From an uncultured Erysipelotrichaceae bacterium (GTDB taxonomy: Bacteria > Bacillota_I > Bacilli_A > Erysipelotrichales > Erysipelotrichaceae), in NCBI GenBank assembly GCA_902766675.1, contig CACXEN010000215.1, positions 1 through 7,790 on the forward strand: 7,790 bases of DNA. The letters run 5' to 3'. The number at the start of each line of letters is the position of its first letter. Positions within the stretch are counted from its first letter, which is position 1. Under the pieces are notes generated by a model that made no database searches, was not told where the DNA came from, and saw nothing but the letters and a program-made list of their open reading frames with translations. Below, piece after piece: positions 6,320 through 7,790 of this stretch. The translations under genes and the position numbers were made by a program.

Positions 6320-6325
6320 ATTGTA
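6320..6325 (-). promoter_or_regulatory. Candidate -10 box implying a leaderless transcript
   Basis: The minus-strand TACAAT (5/6 to consensus) ends 6 nt before the ATG at 6313, so a start point at the usual distance would be the A of the ATG. The -35 region (AATGCA at 17 nt) is poor. The absence of any ribosome site nearby supports the reading. Confidence 0.35.
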
Positions 6326-6355
6326 CTAGATTTCTAATCCAATGCATTGAATTCC

Positions 6356-6386
6356 TTCACATTTTTACATCATTGCACTGTATACT
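6356..6386 (+). promoter_or_regulatory. Candidate promoter of the plus-strand amidohydrolase
   Basis: The plus-strand TATACT (-10, 6381-6386, 5/6) is preceded by TTCACA (-35, 6356-6361, 5/6), with a long 19-nt spacer. The start point would be near 6393, which overlaps the ribosome site AAGGAG (6393-6398); that makes the exact assignment uncertain. Confidence 0.35.
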
Positions 6387-6404
6387 GATTAAAAGGAGCT
6401 AAAT

Positions 6405-7790
6405 ATGAAAACACTTTACTATAATGGGTATGTATTTACCGGAAAAGAAGTAGTGAATAGTTTTGTAGTAGAAGATGGTTATTTTCAAGAAGTAACGAAT
6501 ATCCAAACATTTGATGCGACCAATTATGATACATGTATTGATTTAAATAATAGATTTGTTTGTGCAGGTTTTAATGATTCTCATATGCATTTATTAGGAT
6601 ATGGAAATGCATTAAGAAATGCCCCACTATATGAACATAGTGAATCATTAGAAGAACTCATTACCTTTGCGAAATCCTTTTTAGAAGACCACCCTATTTC
6701 TAATAATCGTTGGTATCGTGGTAGAGGATGGAACCAAGATTATTTCCAAGATGTTCATCGTATGCCTACCAAAGATGATTTAGATAGTATCAGTAAAGAT
6801 ATACTAATTATCTTTTCTAGAGCTTGTGGTCATTGTGCAGTTGTAAATAGTAAGGCATTAGAAATATGCAATATCACAAAAGATACAGAAGATATATTAG
6901 GTGGAGAAATTGGCAAAGATGAAAATGGTGAGTTAAATGGTCTATTCTTTGATAATGCGATTGATCTAATCGAAAAGAATATTCCCCTACCTTCCAAAGA
7001 AGAAATCAAAGAGATGATAATTCTTGCATGTAAATCATTAAATGCCTTTGGTATTACAAGCGCACAAAGTGATGATTATTGTGTATTTAGAGAAATCCCT
7101 TTTGAAATAATCAATGAAGCATATAACGAATTAAAAGAAGAAGGACAATTAACAGTTCGTGTTTATGAACAAAGTAATTTCACAGAATTCAATGAATTCA
7201 AACGCTTTGTGGAAAGTGGAAATGTGACAGGATATGGAGATGCACTTTTTAAGATTGGTCCTTTAAAGATGCTAGGTGATGGTTCCTTAGGTAGTCGTAC
7301 AGCATGTTTATCAAAACCATATTATGATGATCCAAGTACACAAGGTTTTAATCTTTTTTCTGATGATCATATGAACACAATGATTGATTATGCGAATAAG
7401 AATCATATGCAAGTTGCAGTCCATGCAATTGGTGATGCTTGTTTAGACCAAGTCTTACAAGCAATCGAATTGGCTTTAAAAAATATGCCAAGAGAAAATC
7501 ATCGCCATGGTATTGTGCACTGTCAAATATCAAGAAGTGATCAATTAGATAAAATGGCAGAATTAAAATTACATGGTTATGCACAATCTATTTTCTTAGA
7601 TTATGACAATCATATTGTTTTAAATAGAGTTGGCGAAGAATTAGCTGCAACAAGTTATAATTGGAAAACTTTAATGCAAAAAGGTGTAACAATCTCCAAC
7701 GGATCTGATGCCCCTGTTGAAATGCCAGATGTATTAAAAGGTATGCAATGTGCTATAACACGTACTTCCATTGATGGATGTGGGCCATAT
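6405..7790 (+). CDS. YtcJ-like amidohydrolase (amidohydrolase family 3), 3' end outside the window
   Basis: The frame runs open for 462 codons from ATG 6405 to the window end. AAGGAG (6393-6398) lies 6 nt before the ATG. The family's motifs appear in order. GFNDSHMHLLGYG carries HxH at residues 60 and 62. SRACGHCAVVNSKAL follows, then KMLGDGSLGSRTACL (288-302), which is characteristic of the YtcJ/AepA/N-substituted formamide deformylase group. VHAIGD has His340, IVHCQI His372 and NGSDAPVE Asp435. Members are usually around 520-550 residues, so roughly 60-90 residues are missing. They hydrolyse amide or formamide-like bonds of small molecules, but the substrate of this branch cannot be inferred. 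No frameshift or stop is seen. Divergent placement from a second amidohydrolase hints at shared control. Confidence 0.9.
   Translation, partial: MKTLYYNGYVFTGKEVVNSFVVEDGYFQEVTNIQTFDATNYDTCIDLNNRFVCAGFNDSHMHLLGYGNALRNAPLYEHSESLEELITFAKSFLEDHPISNNRWYRGRGWNQDYFQDVHRMPTKDDLDSISKDILIIFSRACGHCAVVNSKALEICNITKDTEDILGGEIGKDENGELNGLFFDNAIDLIEKNIPLPSKEEIKEMIILACKSLNAFGITSAQSDDYCVFREIPFEIINEAYNELKEEGQLTVRVYEQSNFTEFNEFKRFVESGNVTGYGDALFKIGPLKMLGDGSLGSRTACLSKPYYDDPSTQGFNLFSDDHMNTMIDYANKNHMQVAVHAIGDACLDQVLQAIELALKNMPRENHRHGIVHCQISRSDQLDKMAELKLHGYAQSIFLDYDNHIVLNRVGEELAATSYNWKTLMQKGVTISNGSDAPVEMPDVLKGMQCAITRTSIDGCGPY

Larger units (their letters stand above)
6303..6415. repeat. 15-bp perfect inverted repeat across both divergent start sites
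   Basis: AGTGTTTTCATATTT (6303-6317) and AAATATGAAAACACT (6401-6415) are exact reverse complements separated by 83 nt. Each contains the ATG of one amidohydrolase and the codons for MKT plus part of Leu. The likeness partly reflects both proteins starting MKTLY, but it also includes the 4 bases upstream of each ATG. Confidence 0.75.

Noticed and set aside
7348..7584. Minus-strand open frame inside the YtcJ-like gene
   Set aside because: It is antisense to the segment carrying conserved His340 and His372 of the real gene.

Overview
The window reads as low-GC Bacillota DNA. It is AT-rich, has strong AGGAGG-type ribosome sites, T-tailed hairpin terminators and TAA stops, and uses the standard code. 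Gene content (Fhs synthetase, MTA/SAH nucleosidase, amidohydrolases, a Mn2+-type riboswitch, degraded GGDEF and AraC pieces) would suit a gut Erysipelotrichia/Clostridia-like anaerobe. That placement is inference, since no rRNA or other marker is present.

Layout. 1-800 (+): two gene remnants fused at about 229. The first is the DNA-binding part of an AraC-type regulator with in-frame stops. The second is a GGDEF (diguanylate cyclase) domain without a normal start codon. They end in a strong bidirectional terminator (756-799). 806-1901 (-): a two-gene unit, an MTA/SAH nucleosidase-family protein followed 7 bp later by a GNAT acetyltransferase. 2014-3684 (-): fhs, formate-tetrahydrofolate ligase, as a single gene with its own terminator; its start is best placed at the second ATG, directly behind a near-perfect ribosome site. 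3875-4347 (-): a complete regulatory module. It has a promoter, an aptamer matching the yybP-ykoY (Mn2+) riboswitch, and an intrinsic terminator sharing bases with the closing helix P1. It now drives only a gene wreck: the first ~15 codons of a membrane protein joined out of frame to the last ~47 codons of what looks like a CASTOR/POLLUX-type (RCK-like) protein, followed by a second terminator. 4377-4952 (-): an acidic lipoprotein of unknown function. 5030-6313 (-) and 6405-7790 (+, cut by the window end): two divergently transcribed metal-dependent amidohydrolases of different subfamilies. Both begin MKTLY and share a 91-nt intergenic region, with a 15-bp perfect inverted repeat across both start sites.

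How the parts relate. fhs feeds formate into the folate one-carbon pool. The nucleosidase recycles methylthioadenosine/S-adenosylhomocysteine, so both touch methyl-group metabolism, but a terminator separates them and they are not one operon. The two amidohydrolases probably hydrolyse small amide or peptide-like substrates and may be co-regulated. The most notable signal is the apparently intact Mn2+-type riboswitch that has lost its gene. I saw no mobile element, CRISPR array, tRNA or rRNA gene.
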